Part shown: positions 34,023 through 43,973 of the stretch, in pieces
Position numbering within the stretch: position 1 is the stretch's first letter
Layout: each line of letters starts with the position of its first letter
Origin: CAVSJA01 sp963728145
GTDB taxonomy: Bacteria; Bacteroidota; Bacteroidia; Chitinophagales; Chitinophagaceae
Direction of reading: 5' to 3'
Assembly: GCA_963728145.1 (NCBI GenBank)
Contig: CAVSJA010000007.1
Location: 558,001 to 622,000, forward strand
DNA: 64,000 nt
Program-made: the position numbers and the translations under genes
Notes under the pieces: model-generated
The model's input: only the letters and a program-made list of their open reading frames with translations
Databases searched by the model: none
What the model was told of the DNA's origin: nothing

Positions 34023-34851
34023 TCGGCTGAATTGTCTTACTTAAAGCTAACCCTATTTCCGGGGAATCTAAAACCATTTATATAAACTCTTCTTTAAATC
34101 CTGCTCTGAAAATGAGCAACAAAATCCCTTCTGTAATTGTTTAGGGTTTCATTAATTAGTCTCCTTGTTTCGATAACTCGATCATAATTTTTCACCTCAG
34201 TTCTGTAATAACCGGTCATCAGAAGTAATCGAAATCCAGTGCTAATCCCTTGTATTTAAGTCCGGCAAAAACAGTTGCCATTTGATATTTAGCACTGTTA
34301 CCTCAGTGTTCGATCCAAATGCATTCAAATCAAAAACACCCGTACCATCTGATTGGCGCATATACGAGAGCCAATGAAACGCGGCCACATCCTCCGCGCC
34401 TTTGCACCTTCGCAGTTTATATTTCTTACGCACTTGTTAAAATTAGCAAGCTTATCCAGTATTTTCCAGGCTCCATGATCGAGAATTTTGGTTTTAATGA
34501 TCATTAAGTATGATAATTTGTAATAAGTGCTGAATGCTGAAAAACCCGTGAAGCAGGGTATCTATATTGAATCAGGCGGACGATCAAAGTTGATCTGCAA
34601 CAATAATAAAAAAATAAATGCCTTCTTTCTGCAGAAACTTATAATTCTTGGCAAACTCAACCCTTGTCGATTGCTATTCTAACAGAATTTAACGGTAATT
34701 GCATATTAGTCCTACGAACGTCATCCCCGCGAATGCGGGGACCCCGAAAGCGGGAACCCCCATCATCCACATCACCCCTCCCTGCATGTTCAGATTGATC
34801 CAGTGTTTGTCCAAAACGTGGATACATCATCCAAAATTAAAAAAATCAATC
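34023..34851. other. Long intergenic region with REP-like hairpins
   Basis: About 0.8 kb without a supported gene. A minus-strand frame of 63 codons at 34242-34433 has no family features. The only clear structure is the REP-like palindrome cluster at 34721-34754. Confidence 0.5.
34721..34754. repeat. REP-like palindromic element
   Basis: CCCCGC-GAAT-GCGGGG (34725-34740) is followed directly by a second palindrome CCCCG-AAA-GCGGG (34742-34754). The sequence starts CGTCATCCCCGCGAATG, the form of dispersed REP-type elements in many genomes. Only one copy is present in this window. Confidence 0.6.
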
Positions 34852-35718
34852 ATGATCAGCAGTTCTCTATTATCCCCGCATCCGTTTTCCCGCAAGGCAA
34901 TCGAACAACAATTGGAAAGAATCTTAAATGATCCCTTATTTTCTGAATCAAGGATCCTTAAGCGCTTTCTTGGTTTTATTGTTAATGAAACGCTCGAAGG
35001 AAATTCCAATCGGTTAAAAGAATACACGATCGCAGTTAACGTGCTTGACAAACCGCGGGACTTCAAGCCCCAGGAAAATGGCATCGTAAGAATACATGCC
35101 GGTAGATTAAGAAGAGCTTTAAGTCATTTTTATGAAGACAAGGGCGCATTGGATGATATTCAGATCTATATTCCAAAAGGAAAGTATGTGCCGATGATCA
35201 GCGACCGTAAAAACAACCACTACATTAATGAGCTCAATAAGTACAGTTCCAATCACATTAGGAAAACAGAATTCAACGATTCAATAGTAGTAGCTGTCAT
35301 GCCTTTTCTTTGCCTGGATAGTAATCCAACGTTAAGTTCATTCTCCGACGGATTATGTTTCCGCCTTACTGAATCAATGATGCCTTTACAGGATATTTCC
35401 GTGGTCAGTTACCAGGCCTTGCGGTCCTTATCGCAAAAAATAACTGACCTTAAAGAAATAGCTTCGAAAGTTGGGGCGCATTACTTAGTTGCAGGCAGTA
35501 TACAATTGCTCAACAATAATATCAGGGTTTATGTCCAGATCGTCGAGGCAAATTCCTGCATGTTGTTATGGAGCAAACTTTACGAAAGAAAACTAACCTC
35601 TTCCAACCTCTTTAAAATGGAGGATGAGATCTCTTCACTGGTAAGTATTGAATTAAAAGAACTCCCACAGTTTGTAAAACAGGATAATTCGAGGCCACTA
35701 AGTTTGGCTGCTATTTAG
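34852..35718 (+). CDS. Cytoplasmic regulator-like protein with TolB/FlgO-type domain
   Basis: 288 residues from the ATG at 34852; an in-frame upstream extension to 34699 would translate the REP element and is rejected. The N-terminal 110 residues (LERILNDPLFSESRILKRFL, GFIVNETLEGNSNRLKEYTI, IVRIHAGRLRRALSHFYEDK, IPKGKYVPMI) match the domain that precedes adenylate cyclase or TPR modules in rhizobial and Bacteroidota regulators, thought to bind DNA or partners. Residues about 145-275 form the TolB-N/FlgO-like domain (VAVMPFLCLDSNPTLSSFSD, LSQKITDLKEIASKVGAHYL, VAGSIQ, RVYVQIVEANSCMLLWSKLY). The usual C-terminal TPR array is absent. Confidence 0.75.
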   Translation: MISSSLLSPHPFSRKAIEQQLERILNDPLFSESRILKRFLGFIVNETLEGNSNRLKEYTIAVNVLDKPRDFKPQENGIVRIHAGRLRRALSHFYEDKGALDDIQIYIPKGKYVPMISDRKNNHYINELNKYSSNHIRKTEFNDSIVVAVMPFLCLDSNPTLSSFSDGLCFRLTESMMPLQDISVVSYQALRSLSQKITDLKEIASKVGAHYLVAGSIQLLNNNIRVYVQIVEANSCMLLWSKLYERKLTSSNLFKMEDEISSLVSIELKELPQFVKQDNSRPLSLAAI

Positions 35719-35888
35719 AGCACCTGTCTACTTAACGGTAAACTATAGTTCTAAACAACTGTTAAACGGTTTGGTTAAGTCATTCCCCCAAGGCATTACT
35801 CTAATTTTAGTTTCAATGGGTTTCTAATCATCCAATCTATTGAGGGTGGAATTCACGTCTGTTTTACTATTCATTGAATAATAATCAT

Positions 35889-37226
35889 ATGGTATTGAAG
35901 AGATTTCTATATTCTCTAGGGGTTTGTCACATTATCATATTTGTATTTAACGTGACTGTTTATGCGCAAAATACTACCCCGTTAGATACAGCACAAACCA
36001 TGGTGTATTTTAAGAGAGGCCAATATGACTCCACCTATAAAAATATTGCTTCGGGCGAATTCACTCCAGGAAGGGGATTTGATTTGGTGAGAACAAAGTT
36101 CGGATCACTGAATGTTAGTCTATACATGTTGGCCCGTTACCTTAATCAACTTCCTGGTCACCAAACATGGGAGGATCATTTAGGGAGGGAGCGCGAATTT
36201 GTTGGACGTAATGATTTTTATTGGCATAGGGTGATGATTTGGTTTTCCGGTTGGGTAGGTACGCCAAAGCTGAGATATACTGCGACTGTATGGACCATTT
36301 TTACAACACAACAAACATTGGTTTATGGTAACCTTCAGTACTTGTTTAGCCCATACTTCAGACTTGGTATTGGTGTAGGTCCGAACTTATGTATTCGCTC
36401 TTTACAGGGTCCGTTCCCATTCTATTCTTCGACCGACCGAACAATGGGTGAAGATGCATTGAGAGGCGGATTTACTCATGGGCTTTGGGCTACCGGAGAA
36501 ATTGGAAAACTTAGATACCATTTGATGCTTGGGAATAATTTGAGTACGCTGGGAATACAAGCGTCCAAGCTAACTCGTGATCTTTCCAAGAGCATTTCCC
36601 TCACCTGGTTCCCGACAACCGGAGAATTTGGACCACGTGAAGGAATTGGCGACCTGGAGTATCATGATAAGGTCGCAACACGTTTCGGGGCGTCGTTCTG
36701 TCATAGCAAGGAAGATCGCTTCAACAATACAGGTACGCCATCTCCGGATAATACCCAGGTGAGGATGACGGATGGGGTGCTTTTTTTTGAAACCGGTGCC
36801 TTAGCTGATGGAGTAACGGTTGACAATGCCAATTTCGATATGCTTGCGGTGGATCTCGGAGCTAAGTACAAAGGATTCGGTGTGCAGCTTGAATTGTATG
36901 GAAGAAAACTTTCAAAATTTGTGGCAGATGGACCGTTGCCTTTAGGAGAACTACGTGACTATGGTTATAGTCTGCAGATTTCAAAGATGATTATTCCAAA
37001 TAAGCTAATACTCTATGGTGTTAATTCCTATTTCCGGGATGAATTCAAAAGGAATCCCTGGGAAGCGGGTGGGGGAATTAATCTTTATCCGCTTAAAAAC
37101 AGAACCTGGCGTTTGAATATGCAGGTAATGCACGTTGATAAGACTGCAGCTGGAGGAACATTCGGACTATACACTCCAGGACAAACAGGTACCACTATTA
37201 CGATTGGAACAGATCTGTTACTTTGA
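35889..37226 (+). CDS. OprP/O-like porin
   Basis: 445 residues from the ATG at 35889 (the frame is open to an in-frame TTG at 35874). The signal peptide ends at VYAQ. The strands, with characteristic blocks TPGRGFDLVRTKFGSLNVSL, YTATVWTIFTTQQTLVYGNL, GREREFVGRNDFYWHRVMIW, VATRFGASFCHSKEDR and VQLELYGRKLS, fit the phosphate-selective porin O/P superfamily in its Bacteroidota form. It probably forms a trimeric channel for small anionic or neutral solutes. It stands alone, with no transport partner next to it. Confidence 0.75.
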   Translation: MVLKRFLYSLGVCHIIIFVFNVTVYAQNTTPLDTAQTMVYFKRGQYDSTYKNIASGEFTPGRGFDLVRTKFGSLNVSLYMLARYLNQLPGHQTWEDHLGREREFVGRNDFYWHRVMIWFSGWVGTPKLRYTATVWTIFTTQQTLVYGNLQYLFSPYFRLGIGVGPNLCIRSLQGPFPFYSSTDRTMGEDALRGGFTHGLWATGEIGKLRYHLMLGNNLSTLGIQASKLTRDLSKSISLTWFPTTGEFGPREGIGDLEYHDKVATRFGASFCHSKEDRFNNTGTPSPDNTQVRMTDGVLFFETGALADGVTVDNANFDMLAVDLGAKYKGFGVQLELYGRKLSKFVADGPLPLGELRDYGYSLQISKMIIPNKLILYGVNSYFRDEFKRNPWEAGGGINLYPLKNRTWRLNMQVMHVDKTAAGGTFGLYTPGQTGTTITIGTDLLL

Positions 37227-37297
37227 TCTTTTCAGGCTGTTTGATTAAAATGAGTAAAGCTTTTTTGTTTTTATTTTTTTAAAAAGGACGCTGGCCA

Positions 37298-37567
37298 ATG
37301 ATCCCCATTCGCATGGAGCCTTTGAATATTCAACTAAGCTTAATTAAAGAAATGTTCCCCAAACAACAGGAATACATAGGAGAATTGTATTTGAAAAATG
37401 ATCACTTCCGCTCAGTTTGCGAAGATTATTTTACCTGCATTAAGTTTTTGAAGAAATTCAAGAAAGAATTTTCGGAAAAAATTGAATCGATTGATGAATT
37501 TGAAAATGCCCGCAAATTGCTGGAACAAGAACTCAGTGACTACATAAACAAGTTGCGGGAGGAATAA
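37298..37567 (+). CDS. Small alpha-helical protein of unknown function
   Basis: 89 residues, almost entirely helical and charged (IGELYLKNDHFRSVCEDYFT, CIKFLKKFKKEFSEKIESID, EFENARKLLEQELSDYINKL). AAGGA precedes the start by about 10 bases, and a second in-frame ATG lies at 37313. There is no signal peptide, so it is cytoplasmic. I recall similar short orphan proteins in proteobacteria and Bacteroidota but cannot name a function. Confidence 0.62.
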   Translation: MIPIRMEPLNIQLSLIKEMFPKQQEYIGELYLKNDHFRSVCEDYFTCIKFLKKFKKEFSEKIESIDEFENARKLLEQELSDYINKLREE

Positions 37568-37648
37568 AAGATTTACATGCGGCTGTTTTTACAGTCGCGA
37601 AATGATTCTTATTCTACTATTATGGAGGGGTATTAAGGGTGAGTCTTT

Positions 37649-38218
37649 CTAAAATCTCAAACCAGCAGTCAGGAACAAACTTCTTGGTTTACCAAGATCG
37701 GGCGTAGCATTATCTTCTTGGGTATTCGTCATTCCCCATTCATAGGACGCATCGAGAAACAATTTCCAAAAGTCGATACCGGCTCCAGCAAATAAACCAA
37801 AATGGAAAGTCTCCACGTTGTCCTTATTCATACCGCCAACGCTTGTAACAAAAAACGCAGATGGCCCGCCAAAAACACGCAATGCAATACCAGACTTTAC
37901 ATCACCGATCACGCTTAATCCTATCGCTATCGGAATGCGTACCCCATTGATCTTTGCATCGAAGTCGCCGGTTACTGAATCGCCAGAATATCCAGTCGCT
38001 TTACCTACATAAAACACACCGGGTTCCCAATACAATCTCTTTTTCTGAAACGCAATACTTCCGCCTACCTGCCACCCGACTTCTGATTTTGCATCACCTG
38101 AAGCCTTCTCCGAAAAATCCGTCCAATTAACGCCGATTCCAGGTTTAATTGTCCGTTGTGCAAAGCATGTGGAAGTAATAAGAATAACCGCCCCAAGGAT
38201 CATTGTCGCTCTTTTCAT
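37649..38218 (-). CDS. Outer-membrane beta-barrel protein (porin family)
   Basis: 189 residues from the ATG at 38218, which gives a compact signal peptide (MKRATMILGAVILITSTCFA). The strands are typical of the Bacteroidota outer-membrane-beta-barrel (OMP_b-brl_2-like) family: TIKPGIGVNWTDFSEKASGD, VGWQVGGSIAFQKKRLYWEP, GVFYVGKATGYSG, FHFGLFAGAGIDFWKLFLDA and final LTAGLRF. The function is unknown. Confidence 0.8.
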   Translation of the reverse strand: MKRATMILGAVILITSTCFAQRTIKPGIGVNWTDFSEKASGDAKSEVGWQVGGSIAFQKKRLYWEPGVFYVGKATGYSGDSVTGDFDAKINGVRIPIAIGLSVIGDVKSGIALRVFGGPSAFFVTSVGGMNKDNVETFHFGLFAGAGIDFWKLFLDASYEWGMTNTQEDNATPDLGKPRSLFLTAGLRF

Positions 38219-38468
38219 AATATTGATTTTTGATGGGAAATTTAATTGACTCAAAATTACTGCGACTTTAAAGCAAACGATTTTCGGGTATGCCCAAAAA
38301 AAGACGGACTTGTTTAATAAAACACGGGCAAAAAAATTTGTCAAAATGATTAGCTGGTATTAGGAGAAATCCTTCGGTGTAATCGTATTACTACCAATTT
38401 CTTGAGTTTTATTTTGCATTAACCAAGAACCCTTAATTTTACAGCCTTACTTAATATTAAGTCAACAT

Positions 38469-39449
38469 ATGCCCCAAGACAAAAACCGGCAGTTTCTGGA
38501 ATTTGAAAGACCGATTAAAGACTTATTTGATGAGATAGAAAAGTTGAAACAGTCTGCCGAAAAAAATCCTAAGATCGATTACAGCACTTCAATAAAACAG
38601 TTACAGGATTCCATACTCGAAAAAAGGAAAGAGATCACACAACATCTTACGCCCTGGCAAAAAGTGCAGATGAGCCGTCACCCGGATCGGCCCTACACGA
38701 TGAAGTACATTGACAAGCTTACTACGGACTTCGTGGAATTGTTCGGCGATCGCAATATCAAAGATGACAAGGCAATGGTAGGTGGCTTTGGTTCGCTGGA
38801 TGGACAAACTGTTATGATCATTGGCCAGCAAAAAGGTATCAATACAAAAATGCGTCAATTGCGCAACTTCGGAATGGCTAACCCTGAAGGATACCGGAAA
38901 GCATTGCGACTGATGAAGCTTGCCGAAAAATTCAACAAACCTATTGTTACATTAATCGATACACCTGGGGCCTATCCTGGAATGGAAGCAGAAGAGCGTG
39001 GACAAGGTGAAGCGATCGCGAGAAATATCTATGAAATGATGCGCTTAAAGGTTCCAGTTATATGCGTCATAATTGGCGAGGGCGCTTCGGGTGGTGCGTT
39101 GGGTATTGGTGTTGGGGATAGAGTGTTCATGCTGGAAAATTCATGGTATACCGTTATATCGCCTGAGAATTGCAGCTCGATTCTTTGGCGTAGTTGGGAA
39201 CAAAAGGAAAAAGCTGCCGAACAATTAAAACTTACTCCCGACCATATGCTGAATTTCGGACTCATTGATAATATCATTCCTGAACCAGTCGGAGGTGCCC
39301 ATTGGGACTATACAGAAGCTGCAACATTGTTAAAACCTTATATTCTTAATGCTATCCAGGAATTGAAAGCCATTGATCCTGAAGAGCGGATCCGAAAACG
39401 GATTGTTAAATTCGGCCGGATGGGATTCTGGGAAGAATTACCGGCGTAG
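38469..39449 (+). CDS. accA: Acetyl-CoA carboxylase carboxyltransferase subunit alpha
   Basis: 326 residues, normal for the family. The N-terminal helical region (LEFERPIKDLFDEIEKLKQS) and the carboxyltransferase core are present: RHPDRPYTMKYIDKLTTDF, GDRNIKDDKAMVGGFGSLDG, IGQQKGINTKMR, FNKPIVTLIDTPGAYPGMEA, EERGQGEAIARN, GEGASGGALGIGVGDRVFML, and WYTVISPENCSSILW. It transfers the carboxyl group from carboxybiotin to acetyl-CoA, the first step of fatty-acid synthesis, with the beta subunit, which is not in this window. It is housekeeping and intact. Confidence 0.97.
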   Translation: MPQDKNRQFLEFERPIKDLFDEIEKLKQSAEKNPKIDYSTSIKQLQDSILEKRKEITQHLTPWQKVQMSRHPDRPYTMKYIDKLTTDFVELFGDRNIKDDKAMVGGFGSLDGQTVMIIGQQKGINTKMRQLRNFGMANPEGYRKALRLMKLAEKFNKPIVTLIDTPGAYPGMEAEERGQGEAIARNIYEMMRLKVPVICVIIGEGASGGALGIGVGDRVFMLENSWYTVISPENCSSILWRSWEQKEKAAEQLKLTPDHMLNFGLIDNIIPEPVGGAHWDYTEAATLLKPYILNAIQELKAIDPEERIRKRIVKFGRMGFWEELPA

Positions 39450-39518
39450 TCCTGCGGAACTTGTCCCGTGGACCTTGTTTTAGTTATTGTAATTTAGCAT
39501 TGATTTAATCTCAGGTAT

Positions 39519-40418
39519 ATGTCTCTTCGTCAAACATTAAGGGGTACAGGAGTTGCATTGGTTACTCCATTCAAAGCCAATTTCGATATTGACCTCGAAT
39601 CACTCGGAAGAGTAATCGATTTTGTGATCAATGGGGGAGTGGAGTATGTTGTCACATTGGGTACTACAGGTGAAACACCAACATTAAGCAAAGAAGAAAA
39701 GATTGCGATCATTCAATTTACTTATGAAAGAGTTCGGGGAAGGGTTCCCGTAGTTGTTGGAGTGGGTGGAAATAATACACATGAATTGATCGATGATCTT
39801 GAAACATTTCCCTTAGACAAAGCCGTTGCGGTGTTGAGCGCCAGTCCATACTACAATAAACCCTCACAGGAAGGACTGTATTATCATTATAAAGCATTGG
39901 CAGAAGCTTCTCCCAAACCAATACTTTTATACAATGTTCCGGGAAGAACAGGTAGAAATATTTCCGCATCAACGGTACTTCAACTTGCAAAGCTTGATAA
40001 TATCGCAGGAGTAAAAGAGGCGAGTGGAGATATGGCACAATGCATGCAGATATTGCGTGACAAGCCCGAGGATTTCCTCGTAGTAAGTGGGGATGATGCA
40101 TTAGCCATGCCACAAATCTCCTGCGGCATGGAGGGAGTGATCAGTGTTGCTGCAAATTGCTTTCCGAAAGAATTCAGTACAATGGTGAGGCTTTCCCTTA
40201 AAGAAGATTTCAGCGAAGCAAAAAAGTTGAATGATAAATTAATTGAAGGTTACGATCATATGTTTGTTGAAAATAATCCTGCAGGCGTAAAAGCATTCTT
40301 AACAGAACTTGGACTTATTGAAAATAATCTTCGTCTTCCTCTTGTTCCATTGAGTGATGCTGTTCACCAAAAACTCAGGAATTATTTGAAGAGAGAATTT
40401 GCGGTGCAATTCGCATAG
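39519..40418 (+). CDS. dapA: 4-hydroxy-tetrahydrodipicolinate synthase
   Basis: 299 residues. All catalytic elements are visible: Thr-Thr of LGTTGETPTL (49-50), Tyr 138 in LLYNVPGRTG, Schiff-base Lys 166 in GVKEASGD, and SGDDAL. It condenses pyruvate with aspartate semialdehyde in the lysine and diaminopimelate pathway (cytoplasm). It follows accA by 69 bases and may be co-transcribed. Its stop abuts the end of the convergent AlkB-like gene. Confidence 0.97.
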   Translation: MSLRQTLRGTGVALVTPFKANFDIDLESLGRVIDFVINGGVEYVVTLGTTGETPTLSKEEKIAIIQFTYERVRGRVPVVVGVGGNNTHELIDDLETFPLDKAVAVLSASPYYNKPSQEGLYYHYKALAEASPKPILLYNVPGRTGRNISASTVLQLAKLDNIAGVKEASGDMAQCMQILRDKPEDFLVVSGDDALAMPQISCGMEGVISVAANCFPKEFSTMVRLSLKEDFSEAKKLNDKLIEGYDHMFVENNPAGVKAFLTELGLIENNLRLPLVPLSDAVHQKLRNYLKREFAVQFA

Positions 40419-40984
40419 CTACTTTAATGTTCTCAACGTAATTGAGTAACGAACGTCTTCTACAGGGCTGGTACTATGCTCCCATTCCTCTCGTGCAGGC
40501 CCGCTCATCGTATATAATGAACGCGGTTCCACTTCGAGTGAGCGAATAGATTTCCTGTTTCGTTTTTCCTTATCGTACGGTCTTAAACGGAAATTACATT
40601 TTGCAAGCAGGGATATTCCTGCGATCAAATCAAATGGTGGTGCATCGCGATGCCAGTTTATTACAGATCCCACCGGGTATTCCGTGATCAGCAATTCTGC
40701 GAATTTAGACGGTGCAACTCCAATTTGTTTTCCCACTTTTTCAAGCAAGAAATCAAATTCCCTTGGAATCTCCTTTCCGGGACTTAGCCTTCGGTGAGTA
40801 AAACTCCAATCATGGCCAAAGCTGGCAACTTTTCGCTTTGCTTCATATCCCTGAAAGATCATTGGTTTGATCTCAATTTTGAGAATTTCATTGTACAATT
40901 TTCGTTCTTCTTCTTTGTAAGGAAGGCTGGATAATAATTGAATCCGGGCGGTAGGAGGATTTCTGGTGGAAATAACTCATTCAT
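40419..40984 (-). pseudogene. AlkB-type 2-oxoglutarate/Fe(II) dioxygenase with a frameshift near the start
   Basis: The expected start is the ATG at 40984 (MNELFPPEILLPPGFNYYPA FLTK). At a run of three A on the minus strand (40914-40916) one base appears missing. The next frame continues EEERKLYNEILKIEIKPMIF to the stop at 40419. The catalytic part is complete: Fe-binding H-x-D in INWHRDAP, the distal His in EEWEHST, and the 2-oxoglutarate-binding Arg pair in RYSITLR. AlkB enzymes remove alkyl groups from DNA/RNA bases. An alternative in-frame TTG at 40898 could yield a product missing about 30 residues, so residual function is possible. Confidence 0.72.
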
Positions 40985-41205
40985 TATATTGATTTAAAAT
41001 AAAAATGATGCCAACCGAAAGTTATATTTTATCCTTGTAATTAGACTTTCCACGGGGTTTTTGCGATTACTCACATATCTAATCTCCTTTACAAAAGCTA
41101 TTCTTGTCTCGGCATTGTTAATAGCAGGTATCTATTGATCTCTTCTGGTTTTGTTTACCTATGATCTCGGTCATCCTCCTAACTTTTTAATCAAAACCAT
41201 TTTTT

Positions 41206-43894
41206 ATGAAACCTTATTACTTGCCAGTTTTGGTATTAATGGCATGTGCCGTTAATGCTTATGCGCAAAAATCAAATGCTCAAACTGTATCACTTGGAGT
41301 TGATAAATCTAAAAAACCTGAACACGAGAATGGTCCGAATTTCGCGAACAGAAATCTTTCCAACCTTTTGCAGACTTCAATAAATACTGAGCTTATTACC
41401 CGATGATCCTAACAAAAGGAACCTCGGATCTTTAAATCATTCCTGGAAAAATCTGTATCTGACAGGAAGTATTTATTTGGATGGAAAAAGATTCCTGAGC
41501 AATGAAGGAATAGTGAATACATTTATCGGCAGCTCGGCCGGAATAGGAAATACTACTGGAAATTAAATACTGCAGTGGGTGAAGAAACATTGTTGCGGAA
41601 TACAAGTGGTCATGACAATGTAGCTATTGGAACTTTCGCGTTGACCAACAACATCACAGGACATAGTAACACAGCGACTGGAGCTTCTGCTTTATACTAC
41701 AATACTACTGGAACATATAACAGTGCTTTTGGTACAAATGCTTTGTTTATTAATTCTACAGGACAAGGTAATACAGCCAACGGCTATTATGCTATGGTTA
41801 ACAACGATTATGGTAGTTTCAATTCAGCTTTTGGCTTTGTTTCCATGGTGGGAAATAGAACCGGAAACAATAATGTTGCAGTTGGAGCCTATTCCTTAGC
41901 GGGTAATACGGATGGATCCGAAAATACTGCTTTGGGCGCTTTAACTATGACTAACAATACAACTGGATGGGGAAATACGGCTACCGGTTACCAGGCATTA
42001 ATGGACAACTCAACAGGTTTTACTAATTCAGCATTTGGCAATACTTCGCTGGCAAGAAATATAAACGGATATAATAATTCCGCCTTTGGATATGCTTCCC
42101 TGACGGGAAACACCAATGGAAATAATAATGTTGCATTCGGATTCAATTCTTTGTATCATAATACGGAAGGACATTCAAACACTGCCGTAGGTGCCTGGAG
42201 TTTGGCTTCCAATACGACAGGCTTTGGAAATACTGCGACAGGTTATAATTCCTTATCTGCTAATACTACGGGAAATGGAATTACTGCAGTTGGTTATCAA
42301 GCACTATTTAGAAATACCGAAGGTTTTGACAATGTCGCTATTGGGGCTTATTCGTTAATCAATAACACTACCGGATTTCAAAATACAGCCAGCGGTGCTG
42401 AGGCATTATTCAGTAATACAACAGGTTTCTTTAACTCTGCATTTGGAACTAATGCTTTGCATAGTAATACTACTGGCGAGGGTAATACAGCCATTGGTAT
42501 TTATGCTTTGAACAAGAACACGGAAAGTCATTACAATTCAGCCTTTGGAAGTTTTTCCCTGGCAGCAAATACAGCAAATTATAATGCCGCTTTCGGAGCC
42601 AATACTTTAGGGAATAATATTGAGGGGTTCCATAACGCTGCTTTTGGAACTTTCGCATTAGTCTTTAATACGACTGGATATGCTAATACAGCTATCGGAA
42701 GCAGTGCAATGTTTAATAATATTGAAGGTATCCTGAATACTGCAATAGGTGCGGGAGCAATGACTCAAAATAGGGTTGGAATTTATAATACAGCAGTAGG
42801 CGCTTCTGCTTTGTATCTCCATGCCCGGGGCTATTATAACACCGCAATAGGGTATAGAGCTTTATCGAACCTTGTAAATGGTGTTAACAATACAGTCCTT
42901 GGAACAGACGCTGGTAGTTCCAGGGGTAATTTTGCTTTTGGAACTCTGTTAGGATCAGAAGCGAATGCAAACGATAGTCGAGCCAACTTTACCGCGATTG
43001 GTTACCGTGCTTATGCTTTCGAGAATAATCAGGTAGTTGTTGGTAACCCGGAAGTAACTTCAATTGGGGGCTATGCCAACTGGAGTAATTTTTCTGATGG
43101 AAGATATAAAACTAATATAAAAGAGGATGTTCCCGGGTTGAATTTCATTACTCAATTAAGGCCTGTTACCTATACATTGAATATTGATGGTATTGAAAAT
43201 ATCATTAAGGCCGCCACCCCGGATGTAAAAAACGATTTTGATCTTCCCTCACCAAATGGATTAAATTCTCCACCCAATATTTCAAGGAGTAAGGAATTAA
43301 AGACAGGGCCAACCGACCAGGAAATAAAAGCAAGACAAGACAAATCAAAGGTTGTCTACACTGGTTTTGTAGCTCAGGAAGTAGAAAAATTAGCTAAAGA
43401 AATCAATTATGATTTCAGTGGCGTTGATGCTCCTGAAAGTGAAAACGGTTTTTATTCTCTTGCGCTATGGTGATTTTGTTGTTCCACTGGTCAAAGCTGT
43501 TCAGGAGTTGAGTAAGAAAAATGAAGAATTGGAACAAAGAATTCAAAAGCTGGAAGCGCTATTAAAGAACAATGATGAGCTTTTGTTGAATAGTAAGACT
43601 GATAGGAAGAGCAATGAGACTGTTTACCTTTCTTCTGCCCGCCTGGAGCAGAATACTCCAAATCCATCCAGAACAAGCACCATTATTCGTTATTTTCTTC
43701 CGAATGAAATTTCCGGTGCTTCAGTTGTTATTAGTGATATGAAAGGAAAAATTATTAAGACAATTTCTCTGAATACTAAGGGGAGCGGTCAAATCAATAT
43801 AAATACTGCGCTGCTGACATCAGGAACCTATAGCTATAGCCTTGTAATTGAAGGCAAAAAAATAGATTCCAGACTTATGATTGTTGCTAGGTAA
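41206..43894 (+). pseudogene. Repeat-rich tail-fibre-like surface protein with S74 chaperone and T9SS sorting domain, three frameshifts
   Basis: One gene spread over frames. A signal peptide starts at 41206 (MKPYYLPVLVLMACAVNAYA). A shift near 41394 leads into LPDDPNKRNLGSLNHSWKNL, and a missing T at 41563-41564 leads into the repeats. These are 26 tandem units of 17 residues (one of 16) of the pattern xxALxxNTTGxxNTAxG from about 41575 to 42906. Next comes an S74 endosialidase-type chaperone domain with the Ser-Lys dyad (SDGRYKTNIK, Ser codon at 43093). A shift near 43462 joins a coiled coil (KKNEELEQRIQKLEALLKN) and a type IX sorting domain (LEQNTPNPSRTSTIIRYFLP to GKKIDSRLMIVAR). Repaired, it is about 895 residues and would be a trimeric surface fibre or adhesin. 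As given it is broken. Confidence 0.78.
41575..42906 (+). repeat. 26 tandem 51-bp repeats coding for a 17-residue unit
   Basis: The unit pattern is xxALxxNTTGxxNTAxG, with NSAFG and NTAxG endings mixed. The period is strict except for one 16-residue unit near 42545. DNA copies are diverged and spacing is in-frame, so this is protein repetition, not a CRISPR array. Confidence 0.85.
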
Positions 43895-43899
43895 TTAGT

Positions 43900-43972
43900 A
43901 GGGTTCCGAACCCTGTAAGGACATTGATTTCAAAGTCACTTTTAGGGTTCGGAACCTATTGGGGTTCGGAAC
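43900..43972. terminator. Inverted GGTTC(C/G)GAACC palindromes between convergent genes
   Basis: GGGTTCCGAACCC at 43901-43913 is the reverse complement of AGGGTTCGGAACC at about 43944-43956, and a third copy in the second orientation follows at 43962-43973. Base-pairing between copies gives a stem with a loop of about 30 bases. It sits in the 79-base gap between two convergent 3' ends and probably serves both. Confidence 0.5.
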
Positions 43973-43973
43973 C

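Noticed and set aside
34242..34433. 63-codon minus-strand frame in the 34 kb gap
   Set aside because: It has no signal, motif or neighbour that supports it, and no recognisable family; chance open frames of this size are common here.
34699..34851. Upstream extension of the TolB-domain regulator
   Set aside because: The extra residues translate the REP-like palindromes (NVIPANAGTPKAGTP). The ATG at 34852 starts the conserved domain.
41575..42906. Regular 51-bp repeats considered as a CRISPR or VNTR array
   Set aside because: The repeat period is a multiple of three, the copies are diverged, and there are no unique spacers or cas genes. It encodes a 17-residue protein repeat.
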